From contig NZ_QAJN01000008.1 in the NCBI RefSeq assembly GCF_003852425.1, positions 186,001 to 250,000 of the forward strand: a DNA stretch of 64,000 bases, given 5' to 3'. Position numbers and translations under genes: made by a program. The notes beneath the pieces were generated by a model, which saw only the letters and a program-made list of their open reading frames with translations, was not told where the DNA came from and did not search any database. This stretch comes from Paucibacter sp. KBW04 (GTDB lineage Bacteria; Pseudomonadota; Gammaproteobacteria; Burkholderiales; Burkholderiaceae_C). Below are positions 29,123 to 38,843 of this stretch, piece by piece (positions within the stretch are counted from its first letter, which is position 1; every line of letters starts with the position of its first letter).

Positions 29123-30095
29123 GGCGCGCATTATTGCCGCAGCAAATGTCGGCGAGAGATTTGATTCGAGCGGACCTGTGACTTGTTGCGTCGATCGAAC
29201 TCAGGCCCTGGGTCGACGAAGCCTGCTGATGGCCGGGGCAAGTCTGGGCCTGAGCGCTTTGTCCGGCTGTGCCTGGCTGAGTGCCAAGGAGCGCGAGGCC
29301 GTGTTGCGACCCTCGCCCGGGCGCCCGGCGGCCTTTGCCCAAGAGGGTGCCGGCTTGCGGCCGGGCGATCAGCGCTATGTCTTGCGGGTCAAGGGCGAGC
29401 AGGGCCGCGAGGAAGCACTGGCCCTTTGGTACCTGCCCCAGGCCGACCCCGCCGCGCCAACCCTGCTCTATCTGCACGGCACTTTGCGCAATCTCTACGA
29501 GAACCTGCCCAAGATCGACGCCTTGCGCGAGGCCGGTTTTGCCATCGTGGCGGTGGACTACCGCGGCTGGGGCGATAGCGAGCCCATCATCCCCTCCGAG
29601 GCCACCATTGCGGCCGACAGCCGGACGGCTTTTGCCGAGCTGGTCAAGCATCAGCCCGATCCGCGCAAACGAGTGATTTTTGGCCACTCCATGGGTGGCT
29701 CGGCGGCCGTGACCCTGGCCAGCGGCCTGCACCGCGGGCAGGACTACGGGGCGCTGATTTTGGAGTCCACCTTCACCCGCATGCCCGATGTGGCGCGCGA
29801 GGCCGGCACCATTGGCCGGGTGGCCGCGGCCGTGACCAGCTTGGAGTTTGATTCCATCGGCAAGATAGGCCGGGTGGATGCACCCATCCTGATGCTGCAC
29901 GGCAGCGCGGACAAGACCGTGCCCGTGGTCCTGGGCCGCCGCTTGCGCGATGCTGCCAATAAAGCCGCCGACGCGGCGGGCAACCCCGGTGTGCGCTGGG
30001 TCGAGTTCCCCGAAGGTTCACACAGCGGCCTGCACCGGGAGTCGCCCGATCTGTATCAGGCGGCGCTGAAGAGTCTGATCTCGACCCTGAAATGA
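29121..30095 (+). CDS. Alpha/beta hydrolase, exported lipoprotein candidate
   Basis: 324 residues from MARIIAAANV, chosen for AAAGGA seven bases upstream. After about 30 polar residues comes a twin-arginine-like GRRSLLMAG and a lipobox LSGC, suggesting export and lipidation, although the N-region is unusually long. The hydrolase fold follows with LLYLHGTL, the nucleophile elbow GHSMGGS, Asp in LHGSADKTVPV and a C-terminal His in EGSHSGLHRE. It is a likely esterase or peptidase-like enzyme. Starting at MAG in the middle of the signal is an alternative. Confidence 0.85.
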   Translation: MARIIAAANVGERFDSSGPVTCCVDRTQALGRRSLLMAGASLGLSALSGCAWLSAKEREAVLRPSPGRPAAFAQEGAGLRPGDQRYVLRVKGEQGREEALALWYLPQADPAAPTLLYLHGTLRNLYENLPKIDALREAGFAIVAVDYRGWGDSEPIIPSEATIAADSRTAFAELVKHQPDPRKRVIFGHSMGGSAAVTLASGLHRGQDYGALILESTFTRMPDVAREAGTIGRVAAAVTSLEFDSIGKIGRVDAPILMLHGSADKTVPVVLGRRLRDAANKAADAAGNPGVRWVEFPEGSHSGLHRESPDLYQAALKSLISTLK

Positions 30096-30096
30096 T

Positions 30097-30477
30097 TTAC
30101 ATCGGCGAGGGCGTGCCGGCCATGCGGTCGTACTTCAGAAAGTATTTGCGCGCAAAGGCGATCAGCTGATTGTCGGTGGGGTGATCCACCGTTTCGTAAG
30201 CCACGATCTGCTTGGCGGCAGCCGCGCGGTGCTTCTCGACGTAATGCTTGAAGTCGGCCTGCGCGGTGCTGGAGCCCACGATCAGCACCTCGGTGATGCC
30301 ATTCAGCGCGTCCACCACCTCGCCAAAGAATTCATGCTCGGTGCGCACCGCGCTGGCGCGTTGCTTGGTGTGATGGCTGTGCGCCTTGATCTTCTCGGCC
30401 TGCACATGCTCTGCGTCGAACTGCAAGACCTTGGCCTGTTGGTGATCGAGCCAGACGACGGCGTGGAAAGTGCTCAT
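30097..30477 (-). CDS. BaeRF-like (bacterial/archaeal eRF1-related) small protein
   Basis: 126 residues, with AGGAGA upstream. The start MSTFHAVVWLDHQQAKVLQFD matches proteins annotated as translational machinery or host-attachment-like proteins, which belong to the eRF1-domain 1/BaeRF group. A His-rich KAHSHHTKQ region and EVLIVGSSTAQADFKHYVEKH follow. The precise role is unknown; family members are proposed to act on ribosomes. It is convergent with the hydrolase gene, one base apart, and is upstream of nothing obvious on its own strand. Confidence 0.7.
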   Translation of the reverse strand: MSTFHAVVWLDHQQAKVLQFDAEHVQAEKIKAHSHHTKQRASAVRTEHEFFGEVVDALNGITEVLIVGSSTAQADFKHYVEKHRAAAAKQIVAYETVDHPTDNQLIAFARKYFLKYDRMAGTPSPM

Positions 30478-30576
30478 GGAATAAGTTCTCCTGGGTTTGT
30501 TGGTGGATGGAAGACAAAGAAGCCATGACGGCGCGGCAAAGCCAGCGTCAAGAAGGCACGAAATGGGGCACGGAAC

Positions 30577-30978
30577 TCAAAGGCTGCGGCTGGCCAGGCT
30601 GGCACCGGAGCGCTGTTCCAGCGCCGTTTGGCAGGCAATGCAGCGCAGCACGGCCGGGCTGTGGGCCAGGCGTTCAAAGGCGATGGGGGCTTCGCAGTCG
30701 CTGCACAGTCCGTAGTCCGGGCCGCGCAGGCGCTGCAAGGCTTCGTTGACCTGGCGCAGTGCCTCCAGGTTTTGGTCGCTGCGAGCCAGATCGACCTCGC
30801 GATCGGCATCGTGGCCGCGGTCACCCTCGGTGTCTTGCAGCAATTGCTCGCGGGCGTGGACGGCACGTTCCTCGCCGCCCAATTGGCTTTGCAGCGCCTG
30901 CTCCAGGGCCGCTTGCTGGCTCAGTAACAAGCCTTCCAGCTGCGCTCTTTGCGCGATGTTCAGAGTCGATGGTGCCAT
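30577..30978 (-). CDS. TraR/DksA-family zinc-finger protein
   Basis: 133 residues from MAPSTLNIAQ, with GGGAGG six bases before the ATG. It has a long N-terminal coiled coil (about 5-85) with acidic DADREVDLARSDQNLEAL and a four-cysteine zinc finger (CSDC, 17 residues, CIAC). DksA-type proteins enter the RNA polymerase secondary channel. This one lacks the classical DxxDxA tip exactly, so it is probably a DksA-like paralog and not the canonical stringent factor. It faces away from queA. Confidence 0.88.
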   Translation of the reverse strand: MAPSTLNIAQRAQLEGLLLSQQAALEQALQSQLGGEERAVHAREQLLQDTEGDRGHDADREVDLARSDQNLEALRQVNEALQRLRGPDYGLCSDCEAPIAFERLAHSPAVLRCIACQTALEQRSGASLASRSL

Positions 30979-31132
30979 GGGAAGCCTCCCTTTCTGATGC
31001 GATCTGCTCGCTTCTTGCTTGTCTTGATGCTCGCACCGCTGCGGGCCCCGGCGCTTGACGCCGATCAAAAGGAGTGGGCATGGGAAAATGCGCTTTTTTC
31101 ATTGGTACGGGTCTGTCCGGCCCTCAACTCCC

Positions 31133-32194
31133 ATGTCCGCAAGCCCCGCAGCGGCTGACCGTCACTACACGGTCAGCGATTTCGATTTCTTCCTTCCCCC
31201 AGAGCTGATCGCTCAACACCCTGCCGCCGAGCGCAGCGCCTCCCGCCTGCTGGATGGCCGCTCCCAGCCCCCGGTCGACCGCGTGTTCCGCGAGCTGCCC
31301 GATCTGCTGGAACCCGGCGATCTGCTGATCTTCAACAACACCCGCGTCATCAAGGCGCGGCTGTATGGCCAAAAGGCCACGGGTGGTTCGGTGGAAGGCT
31401 TGATCGAGCGGGTCCTGCCCGGCACGCACGAGGTCTGGGCCCATCTGCGCGCCAGCAAATCGCCAAAGCCCGGCAGCTGGGTGCGCTTCAACAATGCGTT
31501 TGACGCCGAGGTGCTGGGCCGCTGCGGGCCGGACGCTGGCATGTTCCATCTGCGCTTCCCCAGCGAGCCCTTTGCCCTGCTGGAGCAGCACGGCCATGTG
31601 CCCTTGCCGCCCTATATCGAGCATGCGGACGAGGCCGACGATGTGCGCCGTTACCAGACCGTGTTCGCCCGCGAACCCGGCGCCGTGGCCGCGCCCACGG
31701 CGGCCCTGCATTTCGACGAGGCCTTGCTGGAGCGACTGGCCGCGCGTGGCATCAGCACGGCGCATGTGACCCTGCATGTGGGCGCCGGCACCTTCCAGCC
31801 GGTGCGGGTCGAGGCCTTGAGCGAGCACAAGATGCACAGCGAGTGGTTCGAGGTGCCGGCCGAGACGGTGGCGGCCGTGGCCGCCTGCCGTGCCCGCGGT
31901 GGCCGCGTCATCGCGGTGGGCACCACCACCTTGCGCGCATTGGAATCAGCTGCTTTGCCTGGCGAGCTGCAAGCCGGCGCACGTGAAACCGCCATCTTCA
32001 TCACGCCGGGCTTTCAGTTCCGCGTGGTGGACGTGCTGGTCACCAACTTCCACCTGCCCAAGAGCACCTTGATGATGCTGGTCAGCGCCTTTGCGGGCTA
32101 TGAGTCCATCATGGCGCTGTACGACCACGCCATCGCCGCGCAGTACCGCTTCTTCAGCTATGGCGATGCCATGCTTTTGCAGCGCCGGACCTAA
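31133..32194 (+). CDS. queA: S-adenosylmethionine:tRNA ribosyltransferase-isomerase
   Basis: 353 residues from [10 protein letters not shown]. Diagnostic QueA phrases include [69 protein letters not shown] and [31 protein letters not shown]. It transfers and rearranges ribose from SAM onto preQ1-modified tRNA to form epoxyqueuosine. The partner tgt is not in the window. Two short hairpins after the stop may terminate transcription. Confidence 0.97.
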   Translation: MSASPAAADRHYTVSDFDFFLPPELIAQHPAAERSASRLLDGRSQPPVDRVFRELPDLLEPGDLLIFNNTRVIKARLYGQKATGGSVEGLIERVLPGTHEVWAHLRASKSPKPGSWVRFNNAFDAEVLGRCGPDAGMFHLRFPSEPFALLEQHGHVPLPPYIEHADEADDVRRYQTVFAREPGAVAAPTAALHFDEALLERLAARGISTAHVTLHVGAGTFQPVRVEALSEHKMHSEWFEVPAETVAAVAACRARGGRVIAVGTTTLRALESAALPGELQAGARETAIFITPGFQFRVVDVLVTNFHLPKSTLMMLVSAFAGYESIMALYDHAIAAQYRFFSYGDAMLLQRRT

Positions 32195-32230
32195 TGCCTA
32201 AAGCCTAAGGCCCGAGGTCATCTGTCATCT

Positions 32231-32272
32231 AAGCCCCCTTTTGACGGGCTTTTCGAGCCTCCAAAGGGCTCG
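32231..32272 (+). terminator. Tandem hairpins after queA, possible terminator
   Basis: AAGCCC (32231) pairs with GGGCTT (to 32251), followed by TT. A second stem CGAGCC / GGCTCG lies at 32254-32272. They lie in the 91-base space between queA and the GGDEF-EAL gene. Confidence 0.4.
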
Positions 32273-32285
32273 GAGCTGACCTAAT

Positions 32286-34061
32286 ATGGCAGGCATGATG
32301 CCGCCCCTGACTTCGCTGAACTGGGTGCGCCTGCGTCAGCTGGCCTTCTGCGTCGGCCTGGGCCTGGTCACGCATACCTTGTGGCACCACCCCTCGGCTT
32401 GGATGCGTGGCCTTTACCTGCTTTACCCGGCCGCTATGCTGCTTGCGCTGTGGGGGCGCCGGCTACTGTGGCGGCGCGCTGGGGCCTTGCTGGCCTCGGC
32501 CCTGCTGGTGGGCGGTGCTTTGCTAAGCCCGCTGGGCATCGAGGTCATTGAGGAAAGCTTCATCCTCTGCCCGCTGCTGCTGATCCTGTTGTTCCCGGGC
32601 TCTTTGTGGCCGATTCCTTTTTCCGTCTGCCTGCTGCTGCCCTACTACCTGGGCCTGGAGGCGGGGGATCTGGAGGGCTTTATCGAGGATGCCGTCGAGC
32701 TGCTGCTGATCACCAGCTTCGCCGCCAGCATGGCCTTGTTTCAGCAGCGCACCCAGCGTCAGGCCGAGGCTTACCGTAAAGACAGCCTGACCGACTATCT
32801 GACGGCGCTGGAAAACCGCCCCGCCTTCTCGGCCGCCCTGCGCGAGCTGGATGCGGGGCCGGCTGTGGAGCGCGCCCGCTATGCCCTGCTGATGCTGGAT
32901 ATGGACGACTTCAAGCGTGTCAACGACGTGCTCGGCCATCTCTATGGCGACAAGCTCTTGCGTCAATTCGCCGATCGACTGCGCGGCTTGTCCGGCGTGC
33001 GCAGTTTTCGTCTCGGTGGCGATGAGTTTGCAGTGCTGCTGCTGGCCCAGGAGGATGCGCGGGCCGAGTCCGAACAGCTTGCCCGTCGGGTGCTGGCCAA
33101 GACTCAACGTGCCTATGAATTCGAGGGGCGAGCCTTTCAGGTCTCGGTCAGCGTGGGCATTGCCCTGGCCGATGGCTTGGGCTCGCCCAGCGAGGACTTG
33201 AGCCGCTATGCCGATCTGGCCCTGTATGCCGCCAAATCCGCGGGAAAAAACAGTTACGCCTTCTTCACGCACGAGCTGCTGCGGGCCCGCACCGAGCGTG
33301 ACTTTATGGAACAGGAGCTGCGCCAAGCCATCGCGCGCGACCAGCTGCACCTGCTCTACCAGCCCAAGGTGGAGCTGGCCGGCGGGCGCATCGTGGGCGT
33401 GGAGGCCTTGCTGCGCTGGCAGCACCCTTCGCTAGGCCTGGTCTCGCCGGCCCGCTTTATCCCGCTGGCCGAGGAGAGCCGGGCGATTGTGGAGATCGGC
33501 CGCTGGGTTTTGAATGAGGCTTGTGCAGAGGCGGTGCGCTGGCAGGCGCAGGGCTATGCGCTTGACTTGTCGGTCAATGTGTCGGCGGTACAGCTGGCGC
33601 ATGACGATGTGGTGGCCGCTGTCGGCCAGGCCCTGCAGCTCAGCGGCCTGGCCGCCGAGCGTTTGGAGCTGGAGATCACCGAAACCAGCATGATGAGCGA
33701 GCTGGGCGAGGTGCTGCCCATCTTGCACGAGCTGCGTGGGCGCGGCGTCAAGATCGCCCTGGACGATTTCGGCGTGGCTTTCTCTTCGCTGAACCAGCTC
33801 AGCCGCCTGCCGCTGGACACGCTCAAGATCGACAAGGCCTTTGTCGATCAATGCGTGCTGACCCACCGCGACCACATGATTGTGCGCACCGTCTTGCAGC
33901 TGGGTCGCAATCTGGCACTGCGGGTGGTGGCCGAAGGCATTGAAAGCTCGGCCCAGGCGCAGCTCTTGCACGACGAGGGCTGCGCACAGGCACAGGGCTT
34001 TTTGTTCGCCCCGCCGCTCACACCCGAGGCCTTGTTGGCCCGTTTGCGCCAGCAGAGATAA
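32286..34061 (+). CDS. Membrane-bound GGDEF-EAL cyclic-di-GMP enzyme
   Basis: 591 residues. About five or six membrane helices fill residues 10-155, with no recognised sensor domain. The GGDEF domain (about 165-330) has an intact LGGDEFA at about 243, but the inhibitory RxxD site before it is absent. The EAL domain (about 340-591) has GVEALLRW (about 370), ETSMMSE, DDFGVAFSSL, KIDKAFV and VAEGIES, so metal and catalytic residues look complete. It could make or degrade cyclic-di-GMP; intact EAL residues favour phosphodiesterase activity. No neighbour indicates its target. Confidence 0.95.
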   Translation: MAGMMPPLTSLNWVRLRQLAFCVGLGLVTHTLWHHPSAWMRGLYLLYPAAMLLALWGRRLLWRRAGALLASALLVGGALLSPLGIEVIEESFILCPLLLILLFPGSLWPIPFSVCLLLPYYLGLEAGDLEGFIEDAVELLLITSFAASMALFQQRTQRQAEAYRKDSLTDYLTALENRPAFSAALRELDAGPAVERARYALLMLDMDDFKRVNDVLGHLYGDKLLRQFADRLRGLSGVRSFRLGGDEFAVLLLAQEDARAESEQLARRVLAKTQRAYEFEGRAFQVSVSVGIALADGLGSPSEDLSRYADLALYAAKSAGKNSYAFFTHELLRARTERDFMEQELRQAIARDQLHLLYQPKVELAGGRIVGVEALLRWQHPSLGLVSPARFIPLAEESRAIVEIGRWVLNEACAEAVRWQAQGYALDLSVNVSAVQLAHDDVVAAVGQALQLSGLAAERLELEITETSMMSELGEVLPILHELRGRGVKIALDDFGVAFSSLNQLSRLPLDTLKIDKAFVDQCVLTHRDHMIVRTVLQLGRNLALRVVAEGIESSAQAQLLHDEGCAQAQGFLFAPPLTPEALLARLRQQR

Positions 34062-34094
34062 TGCATTGATTCATTGGCCCGGAGTCTCACCACC

Positions 34095-35282
34095 ATGTTC
34101 AAGCACGTTGACGCCTACGCTGGCGATCCCATCCTGAGCCTTAACGAGGCTTTCCAGAAAGACCCACGCGCAGGCAAGATCAATCTGTCCATCGGCATCT
34201 ATTTCGACGACGACGGCCGCATCCCCATGCTGGACTCGGTGCGCCGTGCCGAACTGGCCGTGGTGGCCGAGGCCGGTGCCCGCCCTTATCTGCCCATGGA
34301 AGGCGCGGCCAATTTCCGCGCCGCCGTGCAAGGCCTGCTCTTCGGTGAGAACAACCCCGTGCGCCAGCGCACCGTGACGATCCAGAGCGTGGGCTCCAGC
34401 GGTGGCCTCAAGGTGGGTGCCGATTTCATCAAGCGTTACTTCCCCGAGAGCGCCATCTACGTCTCCGACCCGACCTGGGACAACCACCGCGCGGTGTTTG
34501 AAGGTTCTGGCATCGAGGTCAAGACCTATCCTTATTACGACCCCGTCACCGGCGGCGTGCGCTTTGCCGACATGCTGGCTGCGATTGAGGCCCTGCCGCC
34601 CAAGAGCGTGGTGCTGCTGCATGCTTGCTGCCACAACCCGACCGGCGTGGACCTCACGCCCATGCAGTGGGACGAGCTGATCCCGGTCTTGAAGGCGCGT
34701 GAGTTGCTGCCCTTTCTGGACCTGGCCTACCAAGGCTATGGTGAGGGTATCGAGGAAGACGCCTTTGCCATCCGCGCCATGGCCGAGGCCGGCCTGCCCT
34801 TCTTCGTCGCCAACAGCTTCTCCAAGAGCATGAGCTTGTACGGCGAGCGTTGCGGCGCTTTAAGCGTGGTCTGCCCCGACGCGGCCCAAGCCGTCAATGT
34901 GCTGGGTCAGCTGAAGTTCCTGATCCGCCGCAATTACTCCAACCCGCCTCTGCACGGCGGCCAGATCGTCGCCCGCGTGCTGAGCGACCCGGAGCTGCGC
35001 AGCCTGTGGGAAGGCGAGGTGAGCGAGATGCGCGAGCGCATCCACGCCATGCGCAATGCCTTGTACGAGGTGCTGAGCGCCAAGCTGCCGGGCCGTAATT
35101 TCGACTACTTCCTGACCCAGCGCGGCATGTTCAGCTACACCGGTCTGAGCGCCGCTCAGGTCGACCGCCTGAAGGACGAGTTCGGCGTCTACCTGGTGCG
35201 CTCGGGCCGTATGTGCGTGGCCGGTCTGAACAACAAGAATGTGGAAGCAACGGCCGCCGCCATGGCCGCCGTCCTGGCCTGA
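34095..35282 (+). CDS. tyrB: Aromatic amino acid aminotransferase (TyrB/AspC family)
   Basis: 395 residues from [10 protein letters not shown]. Class I fold: [26 protein letters not shown] lysine in [18 protein letters not shown] and the substrate arginine region [16 protein letters not shown]. The phrases SLYGER and [33 protein letters not shown] follow TyrB more closely than AspC. It interconverts aromatic amino acids or aspartate with 2-oxo acids. It is followed 26 bases later by an alpha/beta hydrolase, possibly co-transcribed. Confidence 0.92.
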   Translation: MFKHVDAYAGDPILSLNEAFQKDPRAGKINLSIGIYFDDDGRIPMLDSVRRAELAVVAEAGARPYLPMEGAANFRAAVQGLLFGENNPVRQRTVTIQSVGSSGGLKVGADFIKRYFPESAIYVSDPTWDNHRAVFEGSGIEVKTYPYYDPVTGGVRFADMLAAIEALPPKSVVLLHACCHNPTGVDLTPMQWDELIPVLKARELLPFLDLAYQGYGEGIEEDAFAIRAMAEAGLPFFVANSFSKSMSLYGERCGALSVVCPDAAQAVNVLGQLKFLIRRNYSNPPLHGGQIVARVLSDPELRSLWEGEVSEMRERIHAMRNALYEVLSAKLPGRNFDYFLTQRGMFSYTGLSAAQVDRLKDEFGVYLVRSGRMCVAGLNNKNVEATAAAMAAVLA

Positions 35283-35308
35283 GCCCGGCCTTGCGCTGAA
35301 GCCCCGGC

Positions 35309-36232
35309 ATGTCCCGTCATGCCGATTTGGCCGACCAGCTGCCCAAGCGATTGGACCAGCTGGACGATTACTTTGCCGCTCAGGAAGCCCGGCTGGGTGA
35401 TGTGCGGCCGGGTACCGAGAAGCTGATCGTTTGGGGCCCCAGCGGTCCCGACGGCCACAAGCGGCGCGCCCCCTGGGCCGTTGTCTATCTGCACGGCTTC
35501 ACCGCCACCCGCCAGGAGCTGGCCCCGGTGCCCGAGCTGGTGGCCCAAGGCCTGGGCGGGCATTTGTTCTACACCCGCCTGAGCGGCCACGGCCGCCCCG
35601 GCGAGGCCATGGAGCGCATGAAGCTGTCCCAGTGGAAGGCCGATGCGTTGGAAGCTCTGGCCGTGGGCCGCATGCTGGGTGAGCGGGTGTTGGTGATAGG
35701 CATGTCCACCGGCGCCACCCTGGCCGCCTGGGCGGCACAGAAAAAAGCCGGACGCGAGGTGGCGGCCTGGATCATGGTCTCGCCCAACTTCAGCCCCAAA
35801 GATCCTTTGGCCCCCTTGCTGAACTGGCCGATTGGCCGCTGGTTGGTGCGCAAGGTGCACGGCCCGCAGATGGGCTTACCGGCCAGGGACGAGTTGCGCG
35901 CCCGGGTCTGGACCTCGCCCCACCCGACGGCGGCGCTCTTCCCCATGATGGCCTTGGTGGCGCAGGTGCGTGCCAGCCGGCTGGAGAGCATCACGGCGCC
36001 CCTGCAAATCCTTTACTCCCCACGCGACACGGTCATCGATGTGAAAGCCGTGCGCGCCGCCTTCGCCCGCTTTGGCAGCCACAGCAAGCAGCTGGTGGAG
36101 GTGAACTACAGCGAAAGCCCGGGCCAACATGTTTTGGGCGGCGCGATTGAAGCGCCGCTGGCCAGCGCACCGCTGGCGGCCGAGATGCTGGCCTTTGTGC
36201 AGGGCCTGTCGGCGCAGGCTCACAGCTCATAG
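35309..36232 (+). CDS. Alpha/beta hydrolase
   Basis: 307 residues, cytoplasmic (no signal). It has an oxyanion-hole region VVYLHGFTATRQE, the nucleophile elbow GMSTGATLAAW, Asp in YSPRDTVIDV and His in SPGQHVLGG. Members of this carboxylesterase/monoglyceride-lipase-like group cleave esters; the substrate is unknown. It lies between tyrB and a DadA-like gene in the same direction. Confidence 0.85.
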   Translation: MSRHADLADQLPKRLDQLDDYFAAQEARLGDVRPGTEKLIVWGPSGPDGHKRRAPWAVVYLHGFTATRQELAPVPELVAQGLGGHLFYTRLSGHGRPGEAMERMKLSQWKADALEALAVGRMLGERVLVIGMSTGATLAAWAAQKKAGREVAAWIMVSPNFSPKDPLAPLLNWPIGRWLVRKVHGPQMGLPARDELRARVWTSPHPTAALFPMMALVAQVRASRLESITAPLQILYSPRDTVIDVKAVRAAFARFGSHSKQLVEVNYSESPGQHVLGGAIEAPLASAPLAAEMLAFVQGLSAQAHSS

Positions 36233-36340
36233 GGCGGGGTTATAGCCGCCGCGTGCGCTTTCATTGGCGGGATGGGTTCGGCCTCCTTACCCTCGGCGAG
36301 GTGACAAACAAGGGGCGCGGTCTCGCCGCCCGAGGGATCG

Positions 36341-37591
36341 ATGAAGCACTGTGTGGTGATAGGCGGCGGCGTGGTGGGTTTGACCACGGCCTGGGCCTTG
36401 CTGGAGCGCGGCCATGCCGTCAGCTTGGTGGAGCGCGAGGCCGGCGTCGGCCTGGGGGCCAGCCATGCCAATGGGGGGCAGCTGAGCTACCGCTACGTCT
36501 CGCCCCTGGCCGACGAGGGCGTGCCCTTCAAGGCCTTGCGCTGGTTGCTGGATGCCGACGGCCCGCTGCGTTTCAAGCCCGAGTTCAGCCGCCATCAATG
36601 GGCTTGGTTGCTGGCTTTTTTGCGAGCCTGCCGGGGCCCGGTCAATCGCCGAATGACCGCCCGCTTGCTGGCCTTGGGGGCTTTCAGCCAGGCCTCGTTT
36701 GCCCAGATGCAGCAAGCCGCACGTCTGGATCTGGCGCATTTGCGCGCCCCGGGCAAGCTGGTCGTCTACCGCAAAGCGGCCGAGTTCCGCCGCGTCGCGG
36801 CTCGCCTGCAGGGCATGGCCGGCGGGCTGGAGCAAGCGCTCTCGCACGCCGAATGCCTGAGCCTGGAGCCGGCCCTGGCGGACAGCCAAGCTGTTCTGGC
36901 CGGCGGCATCTTCACCCCCGGCGAGGCGGTGGCCGACTGCTATTTGCTCTGCGAAACCCTGGCCCAGCGCTTGCGCGCGCATGCCAATTTCCGCGGCTTT
37001 GTCCATGCCCGGGCGCTAGGCTTGCGTCAGGGCGGCGGCCGAGCCCAGGCTTTGCTGAGCAGCCAGGGCGAGATCGTGGCCGACGAGTTTGTGCTGGCCG
37101 CCGGCCTGCACAGCCGTGAGCTGGCCCGCGGCGTTGGCCTGCATCTGCCGCTCTACCCGCTCAAGGGCTATAGCTTGACGGCCCCCATCGCCGCCCAGCA
37201 CCGCCCGCCCGAGCTCAGCGTGACCGATTTCGAGAAGAAAGTGGTGTACGCCCGCATCGGCGATCAGATGCGGGTGGCGGCCATGGTCGACCTGGTGGGC
37301 GATGACCCCCGCATCGCGCCCGCTCGTATTGCTTCCCTGCGCCGCCATGTGCAGGCCACTTTTCCCCACTCGGCCGACTACACCCAAGCCAGCGAATGGG
37401 CCGGCCTGCGCCCGGCCACGCCCAGCGGCGCGCCGATTCTGGGCGCCACGGCCCTGCGCAATCTCTGGCTCAATGTGGGTCATGGTGCCCTGGGCTTTAC
37501 CTTCTCCTTCGGCACGGCCAATATCCTGGCCGAGCTGGTCTCCGGCCGCCCCAGCCCCATCGCCTTGGACGGTTTTGAGCTGAGGCAATGA
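36341..37591 (+). CDS. FAD-dependent D-amino acid dehydrogenase (DadA-like)
   Basis: 416 residues. It has an N-terminal Rossmann FAD site VVIGGGVVGLTTAWALLERGH, then GLGASHANGGQLSYRYVSPLADEG, and a C-terminal FAD/substrate region GLRPATPSGAPILG with LWLNVGHGALGFTFSFGTANILAEL. This is the DadA/DAO layout. DadA deaminates D-amino acids, especially D-Ala, feeding electrons to the respiratory chain. Its stop lies four bases before a SxxK hydrolase, so the two likely form one operon; both may handle peptidoglycan-derived D-amino acids. Confidence 0.9.
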   Translation: MKHCVVIGGGVVGLTTAWALLERGHAVSLVEREAGVGLGASHANGGQLSYRYVSPLADEGVPFKALRWLLDADGPLRFKPEFSRHQWAWLLAFLRACRGPVNRRMTARLLALGAFSQASFAQMQQAARLDLAHLRAPGKLVVYRKAAEFRRVAARLQGMAGGLEQALSHAECLSLEPALADSQAVLAGGIFTPGEAVADCYLLCETLAQRLRAHANFRGFVHARALGLRQGGGRAQALLSSQGEIVADEFVLAAGLHSRELARGVGLHLPLYPLKGYSLTAPIAAQHRPPELSVTDFEKKVVYARIGDQMRVAAMVDLVGDDPRIAPARIASLRRHVQATFPHSADYTQASEWAGLRPATPSGAPILGATALRNLWLNVGHGALGFTFSFGTANILAELVSGRPSPIALDGFELRQ

Positions 37592-37595
37592 AGTG

Positions 37596-38843
37596 ATGAG
37601 CAGCCAGCCCGCCCTGAATCCCCTGAGCCTGGCCCAGGCCCTGCTAGACGCCGTGAGGGCCCAGCGCTTTGAGCTGACGCCCGATGCCTTGCAAGGCGGC
37701 GCGCCGGTGGGCCTGCACCCCAGCATCGACTTGGCGGTGGCGGCCTTCCCCGCCGGGGCGGACCCGGTGTTCGCCAATGTGCTGTTTTCGCGCGAGCACC
37801 CGCGTGGCCTGGTGGCGCAGATGGATGGTCAGGCCGGGCCGGTGCGCAATATCCGCTATTTGGCGGATGTGCAGGATGCGCAGGGAAACTCCATCGCCTG
37901 GCTGCCGGGCAGTGATTGGTCGGATATTCTCTGGCGCCCTGTGACTGGCGAGGGCGGGGCGCAGATGCAGCGCTTTGTCTCCCCTTATCCGGCCTCTTTG
38001 TTGAAACTGATGATTTTGGTCAGCCTGGGTGTTTTGGTGGATGCCGGCCGAACGGACTGGGAGTTTCCACTGGGCCAAGCCGCCCGCCCTTTGGCAGATT
38101 GGGCCTTTGATATGACGGCCAGCAGCAGCAATGAGGCAACCACGGTTTTGGTAGCGCATTTGCACGCTCTGGGTGCAATTCGCCGTGAAGGCGGGGTAGA
38201 GGTCCACAACGAGTTGCATGAGTTATTTGAAAACCTCGGCCTCAGCACTTTGCGGCTTGCAAATACCCGCGCTGATGGCGGCTGGGGCAATGCGGCGGGT
38301 TCCGGCGTCGGCCATATTCAAATGACGGCCTGGGACAGTTTGCGTCTGCTCTGGTGGTTGGATCCGCAGGCGCCACCACCACCGTGGCTGAATCTTGCTC
38401 AAGCACCAAGCTTGAGTGATCGCAGTCGCTGCATGATTTTGCATGCCTTGCGAGAACAAGGTTTGCACGAGGTATTGTCTAGCGGGCTCTTGGCGGGTTT
38501 GCCGGGCTGGGTGGCGGGTATTCCTGCACGCTTGCCCGCGCGCTGGATAAACCCTGGGGCTGGCGCGGCCAAGGTGGGCGATCAATATTTTCCAGGTGAT
38601 TTAGCAGCCGCAAACAGGCGGGCCGAATTATTGTTTAGCCATAAAACAGGCAATACCCAAAACTACAGCGCCGACGCCGGCATGGTGCTGGGGATTCCAC
38701 CGGCCCGGCGCCATTATCTGATCGCCATGATCAGCAATTTAGGCAGTCGTTATGCCGCCGACCCGCGCGCGGCCACCACCTGGCGCCTGCCCGCCTTGGG
38801 TGGCGCAATTGATGCATTTCTGCGCCAGCATCTTGAAGCCTGA
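37596..38843 (+). CDS. Serine hydrolase of the penicillin-binding protein/beta-lactamase superfamily
   Basis: 415 residues from MSSQPALNPL; a GTG three bases earlier is possible. The three superfamily motifs are visible: SxxK as S134-L-L-K137, SxN as S177-S-N179, and KTG in SHKTGN (about 349). No signal peptide is obvious, so location is uncertain. From roughly codon 130 onward the DNA is less GC-rich than the first third and than neighbours, hinting at a different history for the catalytic domain. Spacing between motifs is not that of classical class A enzymes. It is probably a D,D-peptidase or esterase working with the DadA-like neighbour. Confidence 0.8.
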   Translation: MSSQPALNPLSLAQALLDAVRAQRFELTPDALQGGAPVGLHPSIDLAVAAFPAGADPVFANVLFSREHPRGLVAQMDGQAGPVRNIRYLADVQDAQGNSIAWLPGSDWSDILWRPVTGEGGAQMQRFVSPYPASLLKLMILVSLGVLVDAGRTDWEFPLGQAARPLADWAFDMTASSSNEATTVLVAHLHALGAIRREGGVEVHNELHELFENLGLSTLRLANTRADGGWGNAAGSGVGHIQMTAWDSLRLLWWLDPQAPPPPWLNLAQAPSLSDRSRCMILHALREQGLHEVLSSGLLAGLPGWVAGIPARLPARWINPGAGAAKVGDQYFPGDLAAANRRAELLFSHKTGNTQNYSADAGMVLGIPPARRHYLIAMISNLGSRYAADPRAATTWRLPALGGAIDAFLRQHLEA

